Counted from the first letter of the stretch, positions 53,160 through 63,092 are shown. The stretch: DNA of 64,000 nucleotides from Prorocentrum cordatum (GCA_963575745.1 CAUYUJ010016156.1:51001-115000); one strand, 5' to 3'. Notes: generated from the sequence alone by a model not told the origin. Translations and numbers: made by a program.

Positions 53160-54770
53160 TCTGCGGCGCGCTTGGGGGTCCAGGTTGTCTCAGGTGCTTC
53201 GAGTGCGCCAGATTCGGCAAAAAGTGTCGGGGCGTGAGGCTCGCGTGGGAGCTCCTTGACAACTCTCAGAAATCTCTTGGGGGGGCCGCGGGGCATCTAG
53301 GAGTGGTCTGGGGCATGTGGGGTCTTGGACTTTCTTCGGGGCTTCCGAAGACTGAGGAACGGCGAGGTATGCTTGGGCTGGAGGCTCTCTTGGGAGCTCC
53401 TTGGCAACTGCCGGGGTTGTTTGGGAGACCGTCGAGCATCTCGGAGGAGTCCTTCTTGGACAGCTCTTGGGGCCCGCTTGGGGCCGTCCGCGAATCAAGA
53501 AAGGCAAAATGTGCTGGGGCTAGGGGTTCTCTTGCCTTGGCGACTGTCGGGGTCTGCAGGCAGAACACCTCGGAGTAGTTCTTCTTGAACAACTCTTGCA
53601 GCCCTCTTAGGCCATTTTGGGGCCTTCTTGGGCCATTTTAAAACCCTCTTGGGCCGTTTCGGGGACCTCTTGGGCCATCTTGGGGCAATGGTGGAGGTCT
53701 GGGGCCGTGTGGGTGCCTGGCTTGGGCTCTCTTGGGCAGTTCCTGGGGCGTCTTGTGGACACCACCAGAAGCTCTACTAGGCCGTCTGAGGCCAGCTTGG
53801 GGCCAGATTAAACCGTCTTGGTGCGCTCGTCGGGGCCTCTCGGACAATCTTGGGGCGATCGTGAAAATGCGAAGGGACGCGTGGGGCCGTTCTGGGCCCT
53901 TCATTCTGGACAATGTAAGAAAGCAGTTGGAAATACTAGGTTTGTGCTTGATTGTTGGCCTCGTGGGTCCGTCATCGGAATACTCGTGGGCCCTGTTGGG
54001 CCGTCCTGGGGGCCTGTTGGGCAATCCTGCGGCCATGGTGGGGGTCTGGGGCCGTCTGGGTGCCTGGCTTGGGCTCGCTTGGGCAGTTCCTGGGGCGTCT
54101 TGTGGACACCACCAGAAGCTTTACTAGGCCGTCTGGGGCCAGCTTGGGGCCATATTAAACCGTCTTGGTGCGCTCGTCGGGGCCTCTCGGACAATCTTGG
54201 GGCGATCTTAAAAATGCCAGGGGGCGCTCGGGGTCGTTCTGGGCCCTTCATTTTGGACCATGTAAGAAAGCAGTTGGAAATACGAGGTTTGTGCTTGATT
54301 GTTGGCCTCGTGGGTCCGTCATCGGAATACTCGTGAGCCCTCTTGGGCCGTCCTGGGGACCTTTTGGGCAACCCTGCGGCCGTGGTGGAGGTCTGGGGAC
54401 GTCAGGGAGTATGGTGCGTCTTGGGGAGCCAGCAAGAGCTCTGTCAGGCCCTCTGGAGCCTTTTCTGGGCCGTCTTGAGGCCCTAGTGTTAGGTCGGGCA
54501 TGTCCTCCGGTAGGAGACAGGCCCGACTTAACCCTAGTGGGCCGTCGCTCTTGAAGGCCTCTTGCGCCATCTTGGTGCGATCTTGGAAGAGCCTGGAGCT
54601 GTGTTGGGTCGTTTTGGGCCCGCCACGGGAGGAATCTCAAAAACCTTAGAACTCATATGGGTTATGTTTGTAGTACCGCCTCGTGGGGCCGTTATCGGGG
54701 TCCGTATGGGCCGTCTGTCGGGCCTGCTGGCAAGTCTTCGGGCCCTCTTCAGCCGTCCTGGCATCCTCGC
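53160..54770 (+). repeat. Degenerate CTTGGGGCC repeat with a 351-bp tandem duplication
   Basis: CTCTTGGGCCGTC and TCTTGGGGC fill the region. Within it 53650-54005 and 54006-54360 are two near-identical copies (GGTCTGGGGCCGTGTGGGTG at 53694 and GGTCTGGGGCCGTCTGGGTG at 54045; shared AAGAAAGCAGTTGGAAATAC). Confidence 0.75.
54489..54531. mobile_element. Minimal 43-bp family A element
   Basis: TTAGGTCGGGCATGTCCTCC joined almost directly to GGAGACAGGCCCGACTTAA, flanked by a perfect 8-bp target duplication CCCTAGTG (54481-54488 and 54532-54539). It consists of little more than the two termini. Confidence 0.93.
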
Positions 54771-54773
54771 GGC

Positions 54774-54808
54774 TAGGGTTTAGGGTCTAGGATTTAGGGT
54801 TTAGGGTG
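54774..54808 (+). repeat. Interstitial telomere-like TTTAGGG heptads
   Basis: Five consecutive heptads: TAGGGTT, TAGGGTC, TAGGATT, TAGGGTT, TAGGGTG. TTTAGGG is the telomere repeat reported for dinoflagellates. Smaller pieces lie at 55002-55015 and 55159-55170. Confidence 0.85.
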
Positions 54809-55200
54809 TCCTCTGTCAGCGCCTGCTGATCATCAATGGTGTAAGACCACCCCCACCCATAAAATGGAGTGGGGGTGGGGTAACCGTGTTGAGGTGATAT
54901 CATGGTGAGCGGAATCATGTTTCGGCTACGGGGCCAGCTCCCCTTTTTCATATTCCCACCCCGAGCCCGTTAGGGCGGCGAACCACCCACGGCTTTCTCG
55001 ATTAGGGTTTAGGTTCATTCGGTAGTCGAGGTTCTCTTTCTCTTAGGGCTCCACGATTCCAGTCGGTTTGGCGATCTTTCTCATGTGTACGACATACAGT
55101 GCTTTGTGTATCACACGTACACAGATACCCTCTTGGGTCTTAAGATATGCGCAATCCTGGGTTTAGGGTTGACGCTTTACGTCGGGGGAAAGAGTTTGGG
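54809..55200. other. Unique, lower-GC segment between telomere-like motifs
   Basis: Contains a hairpin ACCACCCCCACCC / GTGGGGGTGGGGT at about 54847-54882. Unlike neighbouring GC-rich filler. No gene recognised. Confidence 0.45.
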
Positions 55201-55389
55201 GTGAAACGCCGCGCGGGCGTTTGATTGTGCGCTCGTGGCGCCGGCTCCGCTCGCTTCGCTCGCTCCGCTGATACCGCCCCTCTTGAACTACGAAAACCAA
55301 ATGGCGCGCCCAGGAGCGCCCTGGGCCCTGGGCGGCAGCTGATTCACCGTGAAGGGCGCCTGGGGTGCCTTGGAAGGCCTTGGGAGAGC

Positions 55390-55735
55390 CCTGGAGGGCC
55401 CTCAGGGGAGCTCCTGGGAGGCTCCTGGGGGGCTCCTGGGGGGCTCCTGGGGGGCTCCTGGAAAGCTCCTGGAGCCCGGGGCTCCGGGGCTCCTGGGCTC
55501 CTGGGGGTCTCCTGGAAAGCTCCTGGAGGGCTCCGGGGCTCCTGTGGGGCTCCTGGCGGGCGCCCGGGAGGGGAGCTCCTGGGGGGCTCCTGGCGGGCTC
55601 CTGGTGGGCTCCTGGGGGGTTCCTGGGGTGCTCCCGGGGTGCTCCTAGGGAGCTCCTGGGGGGGCCCTGGGGGGCTCCTCGGAGGCTCATGGGGAGCTCC
55701 TGGGGGGCTCCTGGGGGCTCCTGGCGAGCTCGTAG
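55390..55735 (+). repeat. 12-bp minisatellite GGGGCTCCTGGG
   Basis: About 28 units of GGGGGGCTCCTG with small variants. Confidence 0.9.
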
Positions 55736-55749
55736 GGTGCGCCTGCAGG

Positions 55750-56050
55750 GAAGCCCGAGTCGCCAGGAGACATCTTGGGCCCTGGGCCCATGGGCGATCG
55801 GCAATTCACCGTGGTGTTGGTCTGGGGGCCCTGGGAGCCCCCCAGGGAAGCCCGAACCGCCAGGAAACATCTTTTGGCCCCCAGGGGGGCCCTGGGCCCC
55901 TGGGCGATCCGAGTCGCCAGGAGACGTCTTTTCGCACCTAGGGGGGCACTGGGCCCCTGGGCGATCGGCAATTCACCGTGAGGTTGGTCTCGGGGGCCTT
56001 GGGAGCTCCCAGGGAAGCCCGGATCGCCAGGAAACGTCTTTTCCAGCCAG
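55750..56050 (+). repeat. Tandem repeat, variable 60-190-bp units
   Basis: GAAGCCCGA..CGCCAGGA, GGGCCCTGGGCGATCGGCA and ATTCACCGTG..GTTGGTCT segments recur in rearranged order. Confidence 0.7.
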
Positions 56051-56532
56051 CCGATCGGGTGGGTCCACTCTGGAAAACTTTAGGATTCGAGGTTAAAAAA
56101 TTGCCAGTGGCAAGCCATGCCTTTTAGCGATTTTATGTTGGCGCTCCAGGAGGGGCCAGACCAACCTCACGGTAAATTAGGCTGTAGTTCTGGGGTTATA
56201 AATCTTTTAAATGATCGCCCAGGCGGGCACAGGATAATCGCTTGCGCGTAAGCCGCATCACTGATAATGAGATAAAACCCTCGCGGGCCATGCCTGACGG
56301 CAACCGAGACGCTGCTTGGGCTGGCCTGAGATTCACGTTCGGCTGGGAGGTAGTCTGACTGCGAGGTGCCAGTTAGGGCGCTTGCCGCCTAAATGGGTGG
56401 GTGGATACGGGCCAAGCGGCCCTGGGCGAGTTTAGGCTGTCCGAGGCCGTGTCGGCACCATGTGGCGACGCCCTAAGCCCGCCGGGGAACGTCCGGGGAG
56501 CGTTCTGGGCGCTTGGGGGCGCTCTGGAACGC
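56051..56532. other. No feature recognised
   Basis: Lower-GC sequence of about 480 bp. No conserved frame, tandem repeat or element terminus seen. Confidence 0.4.
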
Positions 56533-56545
56533 TTGCTCTGGAGCG

Positions 56546-56730
56546 GCCAAGAGTGGGGTGTCCAAGAGGGGGGGGTGCAAATCATGACCGGCGGCATGTG
56601 CGCGGCCCAGCAGGGGGGCCAGGGACGTAATGAGATAAGAAGAGGCGCCACGAAATCAGGGGAAATATCATGGCCCACGCCATGATATTCACCCCCACCT
56701 AGTCATCACCACCCTCTTTTCTGCCCCCGA
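56546..56730. mobile_element. Dispersed element family J with target duplication
   Basis: GTGCAAATCATGACCGGCGG and CACGCCATGATATTCACCCC place it in family J. A 13-bp direct repeat TTGCTCTGGAGCG flanks it exactly (56533-56545 and 56731-56743). The inner flank CGGCC also resembles the family terminus, so the border may shift by a few bases. Confidence 0.85.
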
Positions 56731-56782
56731 TTGCTCTGGAGCGCCTGGCTCACAGGCGCCGCGACTGGAACTGTAGTATACA

Positions 56783-56956
56783 GATCAGGTTGGGCTCCAG
56801 CCGCGCCTCCCGCATCTCGCGGAGCAGCGCGAGCGCTCGCTGCCACTGCACGCCCTTCTCGCACGCGCTGATTCCGGCGCTGTAGCTGACTCGAGTGAAC
56901 CCGCGGTAAAGGCCATGGCAGACAGATGGAAATGTTGTCCCGAATGCCTGCCTGCG
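56783..56956 (-). CDS. PPR cassette with upstream coding extension
   Basis: 56783-56890 is a 36-codon unit: SYSAGISACEKGVQWQRALA, LLREMREARLEP, NLI. The frame stays open upstream through AFGTTFPSVCHGLYRGFTR, with a CCCCCGCAG|GC acceptor-like site at its start (about 56956). Downstream the sequence decays (CILQFQSRRL). Of the cassettes this one most resembles a complete exon. Expected role: RNA binding in an organelle. Confidence 0.6.
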
Positions 56957-57059
56957 GGGGTGGTGCAGAAGGAAAGGTGCACGACCACAGCGCATCGAGG
57001 CCGCCTTGGGCTGCGGGGCGGGGAGACGAGAGGGGCGAAGGGAGAGGGCCAGAAGCAAG

Positions 57060-57155
57060 AAGAAGGCGGCGAGGGGAGAGAGAGAGAGAGAGAGAGAGAG
57101 AACCTGGGGTCGAGGGGCGAGAAGGAAGGAGCGCGGTGCGAAGAAGGAGTGGGAG

Positions 57156-57188
<33 letters not shown>

Positions 57189-57210
57189 AAGGAGGAGGAG
57201 GGGGAGGGGG
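57060..57210 (+). repeat. (GA)n and (GGA)n tracts
   Basis: GAGAGAGAGA run at 57079-57101, then GAGGAGGAAGAGG from 57150. Confidence 0.85.
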
Positions 57211-57677
57211 ATGGAGCAAGCTAGGTGCGCTCGCGTCATATCTGACGACCTATCCCTCCCTCCCATCCCATCCCTTACCATGGCGTAGATCTCCTCTCTT
57301 TTCGCACAATCGGATCCCGTAGCATGGCATAGCATTGCATGGCATAGCATGGTGTTGAAGACTAACGCTTTGCATGTCATAGCATGGCGTGGCGAAGGGC
57401 TTCTGCGGCTCAAAAAATCAACGAATCGACACCGAATGTGAAATCAATTCCGATGATTCCTTCGGGAGGCCATGTTTTAGATGTTGGGGCCTATTTGGAA
57501 GGACCGAAAGCCATGCCGTAGCATGGCACTGGAAATAATGACGGTAGCGCTACAACGGGAGCACGATTCGGAACGAGCGAAAGCGCGGAAATGAGGCCAG
57601 CGCTGCAGCGGGAGCACGATTCGGAACGAGCGGCGGCAGCCTGAAAATGAAGCCAGCGCTTCAGCGAGAGCATCATT

Positions 57678-57681
57678 TTGC

Positions 57682-57735
<54 letters not shown>

Positions 57736-58761
57736 TACTAGCACGTGGGGACACTCCGTTCTCACCAGTGCCAAGGTTTTCATACGACGCCCGCCAATAC
57801 CCCCACTTTGTGGGGGGGCCGGTTCAAGCTCTACCACATTTCCAAACGACTCTTCGCCACCACCCACACCCAGCTTCCCGCCCTATGACGTTCGGACACT
57901 TCACTTCGTGGCCTGCGGACGACCGTGGCTACTACACTGGCGCATGGGTACAGTGACTTGTTGTGGTAACATTTTCTGGACGCTAGCTTAGTATACGACT
58001 TTTCCCCCTGTTCCAACACTGGACACCTGTACTGGTTTTTGGTGGTAACGTGAAAAACCATTGGTTTTTTAAGATTCGGACAGCGCGCGCGGGTAGAAAT
58101 TTTGAAAATTCGTACAGATGTTTTTCGAGGACCTACGGTGCGATTCGTATGATTTTATGTTGCGCGGTGCTAAAATTCCTAAGAAACCCAATGGTTTTTG
58201 AAGATTTCGGCGTGCGCGCGCGAAGAAAAAACGAATGTGTCCCGCATGGTATTATTTGACAGGGATGATGACCCTGGCAGGTGCGCAACGGTTGTTGGAG
58301 AAGTTCGAAGCACGTGAACAAGTTGCTCGGAAAAGCCCATTTGACAGAAATGTTTAAAAAGTGTTGGGTTTCCGACAAATCCGCAAGAGCGCGCGGGATG
58401 AAATTTTGACATTTTTTTTTTTAAAAAAAAAAAACCATTGGTTTTTTGATGTTTTTATGTTGAAATCGCTACGAACACTAAGGTTTTGGAAGGATTTCGT
58501 CTTGCGCGCGCGAATGTCCACTTTACCTTATTTTTTGCAAGGGATTCTTGAAGTTTGGTTATGTTAGAACAAGAAATGTCCACTTTAGCTTATTTTTTGC
58601 AAGGGAAAACGGGGGACAACAAAACAACCGGATCCGGACACCCACGTTTTGCCTGAGACTTCCTCACGAAAATGATGAAAATGTGGCTGCGGCCTAGGCG
58701 CGGCGAGGGGGCCGCGCACCAGGGGTCCCAACAATAATTATTCTTTAGAATAAATAATGCT
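57678..58761 (+). mobile_element. About 1-kb (AAC)n-flanked element family L, tandem copy 1
   Basis: (AAC)n at 57678-57735, then CACTCCGTTCTCACCAGTGC and CCCCCACTTTGTGGGGGGGC, then an AT-rich half with GACAGCGCGCGCGGGTAGAA, ending GTCCCAACAATAATTATTCT. Compared with 23490-24345 it carries extra sequence near 57950-58190. The short frame KKKRMCPAWYYLTGMMTLAG recurs here. Confidence 0.8.
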
Positions 58762-58762
58762 C

Positions 58763-58825
<63 letters not shown>

Positions 58826-59740
58826 CACTTTACCCGAACGCTCAGTGTTCTCACCAGTGCCAGGGTTTTCATGCGACGCCAGCCAATACCCCCACTTTGT
58901 GGGGGGGCAGTGCAAGCTCTACCAAATATCCACACGACTCTTCGCCACCACCCACACCCAGCTTCCCGCCCTATGACGTTCGGACACTTCACTTCGTGGC
59001 CTGCGGACGACCGTGGCTACTACACTGGCGTGGAGTACACACCCACAGAAGTTGTTAGGACAGCGCGCGCGGGTAGAAATTTTGAAAAGTCGTGCAGGTG
59101 TTTTTCGAGGACCTACGGTGCGATTCGTGTGATTTTATGATGCGCGGTGCTAAAATTCTTAAGAAGCCCAATGGTTTTTGGAGATTTCGGCGTGCGCGCG
59201 CGAAGAAAAAACGAATGTGTCCCGCATGGTATTATTTGACAGGGATGATGGCCCTGGCAGGTGCGCAACCGTTGTCGCAGAAGTTCGAAAAAGTTGCTCG
59301 CAAAAGCCCGTTTGACAGAAATGTTTAAAAAGTGTTGGGTTTCCTACGAATCCGCAAGAGCGCGCGGGATGAGATTTTGACATTTTTTTGTTGAAAAACC
59401 ATTGGTTTTTTGATGTTTTTATGTTAAAATCGTTCCGAACACTAAGCTTTTGGAAGGATTTCGTCTTGCGCGCGCGAATGTCCACTTTACCTTATTTTTT
59501 GCAAAGGATTCTTGAAATTTGATTATATTAGAACAAGAAATGTCATTTTATAGTGTTTTTGCAAGGGAAAGCGGGGGGGAACAAAACAACCGGATCTTGA
59601 TCACATCGAATTACCTGAGGCTTCCTCACGAAAATGATGAAAATGTAGCTGCGGCCTAGGCGGCGCAGGGGGGCCGTGCACCAGGGGTCCCAACAATAAT
59701 TATTCTTTAGAATTAATAATGTTCAACAATAACAACAACA
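58762..59740 (+). mobile_element. About 1-kb (AAC)n-flanked element family L, tandem copy 2
   Basis: Starts with (AAC)n at 58762-58825 and repeats the whole of copy 1 with few changes. It ends AATAATGTTCAACAATAACA, where the (AAC)n is short. Contains KKKRMCPAWYYLTGMMALAG followed by SPFDRNV and a stop. Confidence 0.8.
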
Positions 59741-59909
59741 GCGAAAGCCGTTACCTGGGAATCCTGCGTGCAAAAAAACCGTACACGGTGGGGGGCAGGC
59801 CATTTCCTGGACGCCACCGGAGCAGAGAGGAGAGTAGTATTCATATTGCTTAGCTGTGGACGGGAAGGGGGAGGGGGATGGGGAAGGGGAGGGGGAGGGA
59901 GAGGGGAGG

Positions 59910-60003
59910 AGGATGAGGAGGAGGAGGAGGAGGAGGAGGCGGAGGCGGAGGAGGAGGAGGAGGAGGAGGAGGAGGAGGAGGAGGAGGAGGGGGACGAGGA
60001 GGA
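59910..60003 (+). repeat. (GGA)n microsatellite
   Basis: GGA triplets with GCG variants. Confidence 0.9.
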
Positions 60004-60224
60004 TAACCTCAGGAAGGCATTAAGAACCCCCCCTGGGTTATTCTTAGCACCCGGTTTTCTCAATATTCCAGGCGGGCAGTTTTAGCCGAACGATACACTT
60101 AGCACCCGCCGCACACAGAAAACAAAATCCACCATCGGCGGCCGCCCCACTAACGCCAAGAGAGGGTGTCGTGACGAACGTCAAGGATCTAGCCCAGATC
60201 TTTGTGCACCTTTATCCCTGGCAC

Positions 60225-60360
60225 GTCTTGCAAAGCCTTGCTAAACTCTGCCAAGCACTGCTAAGCCCTGCCACGCCCAGCTAAGCCTTGTTAAGCCTTG
60301 CTCAGCCCTGCGAAACCCTGATAAGCACGCACTGCTAGGCCCTGCTAGGCCCTGCTAAGC
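60225..60360 (+). repeat. 10-bp satellite CCCTGCTAAG, short arm
   Basis: CTTGCTAA, GCCCTGCTAAG and GCCTTGTTAAG units, interrupted at 60361 by (TCC)n. Confidence 0.85.
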
Positions 60361-60595
60361 CCTGCTCCTCCTCCTCCTCCTCCTCCTCCTCCTCCTCCTC
60401 CTCCTCCTCCTCCTCGTAGTGAAAGGATAAGCTAAGGCAAAAACCAAGGAAAAAGGGCACACAGGGCAACCTGAGGAGGCCCGAGAAGGGACCGGAGACG
60501 TCCTCCTGAGAAGTAAACAAAGCTAAAAGCCTCCTCCTCCTCCTCCTCTTCCTCCTCCCCCTCCTCCTCCTCCTCCTTCCTCCTTTTCATTTGCG
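60361..60595 (+). repeat. Two (TCC)n tracts with a short spacer
   Basis: (CCT)n at 60365-60415 and 60530-60590. The spacer shows no feature. Confidence 0.85.
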
Positions 60596-60779
60596 ATTCC
60601 TTTTACACCCCCCTTAGAGAAATAGGCTTTCGTCGGCCTTCCTAGGGGGGAGTCCATCCCAGGGTATCCCCCCCGCCCCGCACCGACAGCGTTATCCTAG
60701 CACCGTCCCATATCAATAATCACCAGAGGGGGCGCGAAGGGAAACCATAGAAAAGCTAAGACAAACTGATGACCTGCGA

Positions 60780-61440
60780 AAAGCTGAGCCCCGCTCAGCC
60801 CTGCAAAGCCCTGCTAAGTCCTGCTGACCCCGTCAGGCCCTGCAAGGGCTGCTGTGCCCTGCTAAGCCCTGATAAGCCCTGCTAAGCCATGCTAAGCCCT
60901 GCTGAACCATGATAAGCCTTGCTAAGCCCTGCTGGGCACTGATCAGCATTGTTAAGCCATGCTAAGCCCTGCCACGCCCTGCTATGACCTGCTAGGCACT
61001 GTTTCGCCCTGCTGAACCCTGCTAAGCCCTGCTAAGCCCTTCTAAGCCCTGCTAGGCCCTGATGAGCCTTGCTAAGACCTGCTAGGCCCTGCTAGGCCCT
61101 GCTAGGCCCTGCTAGGCCCTGCTAAGTTCTGCTAAGCCCTGCTAGGCACTGCATAGCCCTGCTAAGGCTCTGCTAAGCTCTGCTAAGCCCCGCTAAGCCC
61201 TGCTTGGCCCTGCTAGGCCCTGCTAAGCCCTGCTAGGCCCTGCTAAGCCCTGCTAAGCCTTGCTAAGCCCTGGTAAGCCCTACTAAGCCCTGCTAAGCCC
61301 TGCTACGCCCTGCTAAGCCCTGCAAGGCCCTGCAAAGCCCTGCAAAGCCCTACAAAGCCCTGCAAAGCCCTGCAAAGCCCTGCAAAGCCCTGTTATGCCC
61401 TGCTAAGCCTTGCTAAGCCCTGCTTGGCCCTGCTAAACTG
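60780..61440 (+). repeat. 10-bp satellite CCCTGCTAAG, main array
   Basis: About 65 units of CCCTGCTAAG, with CCCTGCTAGG and CCCTGCAAAG variants clustered in sub-blocks. Register is kept at 10 bp almost throughout. Confidence 0.93.
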
Positions 61441-62177
61441 CTTGGCAGGAGCAAATCTGCGCTTGGCAGGCCTTAGCTAGGCCCCGAGTCCCCTCAGCCA
61501 GGTCTTCCGGTGCGGCCATAACGCTCCAAGGTGCGGGGGCGTTATAATCCACCGGAAAAGGGGGGGGGGGGTTCTTAATGCCTTCCTGAGGTTAGGAGAG
61601 CAGTATTCAGCCTGTGTGCTTCTGGAGGAGCGAGCGAGGAGCGAGCGATGAGTGAGCGAGGCGAGAGCCCCTTGGCGCAGAGGGGCCTCGGGGGCCCCAG
61701 GGCTCTTGGGAGCGCGATCGGGCGGCGGCCTGCTGGGGGGAAGGGGGCGACGAGAAGGCCTCCCTGGGGCCTCGGGGGGGCCTCTCCGCCCTCTCTCGGC
61801 GGCCGAACGGGGTGCTAACTTCGAGGCTCGAGCCTCGAGGTTCGGGGCGGTCTGTCGCAGGTTTCGGCCCCTGGGGGCCCCTTTCGGGGGCCTGGGACCT
61901 CCGAAACTCGATCCATGGTAAAAAGCCGCGTCGGACAGACCCCGGGAGGGGTCCAGCAGTTACCCGTTCTGACCGATACTCGGCGGCCCGCCCAGGGGGG
62001 GAAGCGAGAAGGAGAAGGCCCTCTCGGAAGGCTTCTCAGAAACCCCCGCGCCTCCTGAGAGGTCTTCGGCGTCCTCGGGGCGGGCTCCGAAGACCTCTCG
62101 GCAGGCCGGGGGGCTCCCAGGCCCTGCGAGGAGGCCCGCCCCTTCTCACTGCCCCACCAGAAGAAAGACCAGCAAGA
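61441..62177. other. No gene recognised
   Basis: GC-rich, with GGGGCCTCGGGGG-type motifs at 61680-61790 and a fragment like the 7.3/8.2-kb mosaic repeat at 61915-61975. Confidence 0.4.
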
Positions 62178-62334
62178 ACATAAACATGTGGCGCTCTTCG
62201 CGGATTTCTTGGATCTGCGCTGGACCCCCCTCCCTGGCGCGCGGAGCGCGCCAGGGGCGGCGCCGGAGGCGCCGCTGGGGGGTCCAGCGCGGATCCAAGA
62301 AATCCGCGCGAAGCGCCAAGAATTTATGTTTATA
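62178..62334. mobile_element. Foldback element family F, intact
   Basis: Arms AACATAAACAT then CGCGGATTTCTTGGATCTGC pair with GATCCAAGAAATCCGCG then ATTTATGTTTATA. The centre GGAGCGCGCCAGGGGCGGCG is itself GC-palindromic. Copies at 29375-29518 and a fragment at 9113-9185. Confidence 0.85.
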
Positions 62335-62394
62335 ACGTTTGTTTCATCTTCGAAGCCCCTCCCGGGGCCCGCCGTCTGTAGGCGGAGGAGACGG

Positions 62395-62775
62395 GGGAGG
62401 AGGAAGAGGAGGAGGAGGAGGAGGAGGAGGAAGTGGAGGAGGAGGAGGAGGAGGAGGAGAAGGAGGAAGAGGAGGGGGAGGAGGAGGAGGAGGAGGAGGA
62501 GGAGGAGGAGGAGGAGGAGGAGGAGGAGGAGAGGAGGAGGAGGGAGGAGGAGGAGGAGGAGGAGGAGGAGGAGGAGGAGGAGGAGGGAGGGAGGAGGAGG
62601 AGGGGAGAGGAGGAGGAGGAGGAGGAGGAGGAGGAGGAGGAGGAGGAGGAGGGGGGGAGGAGGAGGGGGGGGGAGGGGGGAGGAGGAGGAGGGAGGAGGA
62701 GGAGGAGGAGGAGGAGGAGGAGGAGAGGAGGAGGAGGAGGAGGAGGAGGAGGAAGAGGAGGAGGAGGACGAGGAG
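62395..62775 (+). repeat. (GGA)n microsatellite, longest in the window
   Basis: About 380 bp of nearly pure GGA/GGGA. All Glu, Gly, Arg, Pro, Ser and Leu frames here are artefacts. Confidence 0.95.
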
Positions 62776-62906
62776 TCGACCTTCCGCCGGGAGGGGCAGA
62801 AGAGGTCTCCCAGACATGCCCCCTGGCTTCTCCTCGGGCGGCACGGTCTTCTTTCGGACGCGCCAGCCGTCGGCCCGCCCCGCGTCTCCTCCGCACGCCA
62901 CAAGCA

Positions 62907-63030
62907 TTAGGTCGGGCATGTCCCCCTAGAAGTATTCCAACATGGTCAGAAATAGTCTGCAAATCGTCCCCATACTGTGTTTTCGCTAGTTTCGAACATT
63001 CCTCCTGTAGAGGGGACAGGCCCGGCTTAA
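62907..63030. mobile_element. Miniature inverted-repeat element family A
   Basis: Left TTAGGTCGGGCATGTCCCCC, right AGAGGGGACAGGCCCGGCTTAA (terminal 22 bp). Flanks CACAAGCA (62899-62906) and CACGAGCA (63031-63038) form an 8-bp target duplication with one mismatch. A degenerate right end follows at about 63124-63163. Confidence 0.9.
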
Positions 63031-63044
63031 CACGAGCATCAGGA

Positions 63045-63092
63045 GGAGGAGGAGGAGGAGGAGGAGGAGGAGGAGGAGGAGGATAGGGAGGA
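63045..63092 (+). repeat. (GGA)n microsatellite
   Basis: Short GGA run followed by (GGT)n. Confidence 0.88.

Noticed and set aside
55390-55735. Collagen-like or Gly-rich protein frame
   Set aside because: Translation of a 12-bp minisatellite; other frames across it are equally open.
62344-62919. Poly-Pro, Ser, Leu, Glu and Gly frames over (GGA)n
   Set aside because: Microsatellite translation. The same explanation applies to every TCC/GGA and CAT/ATG tract in the window.
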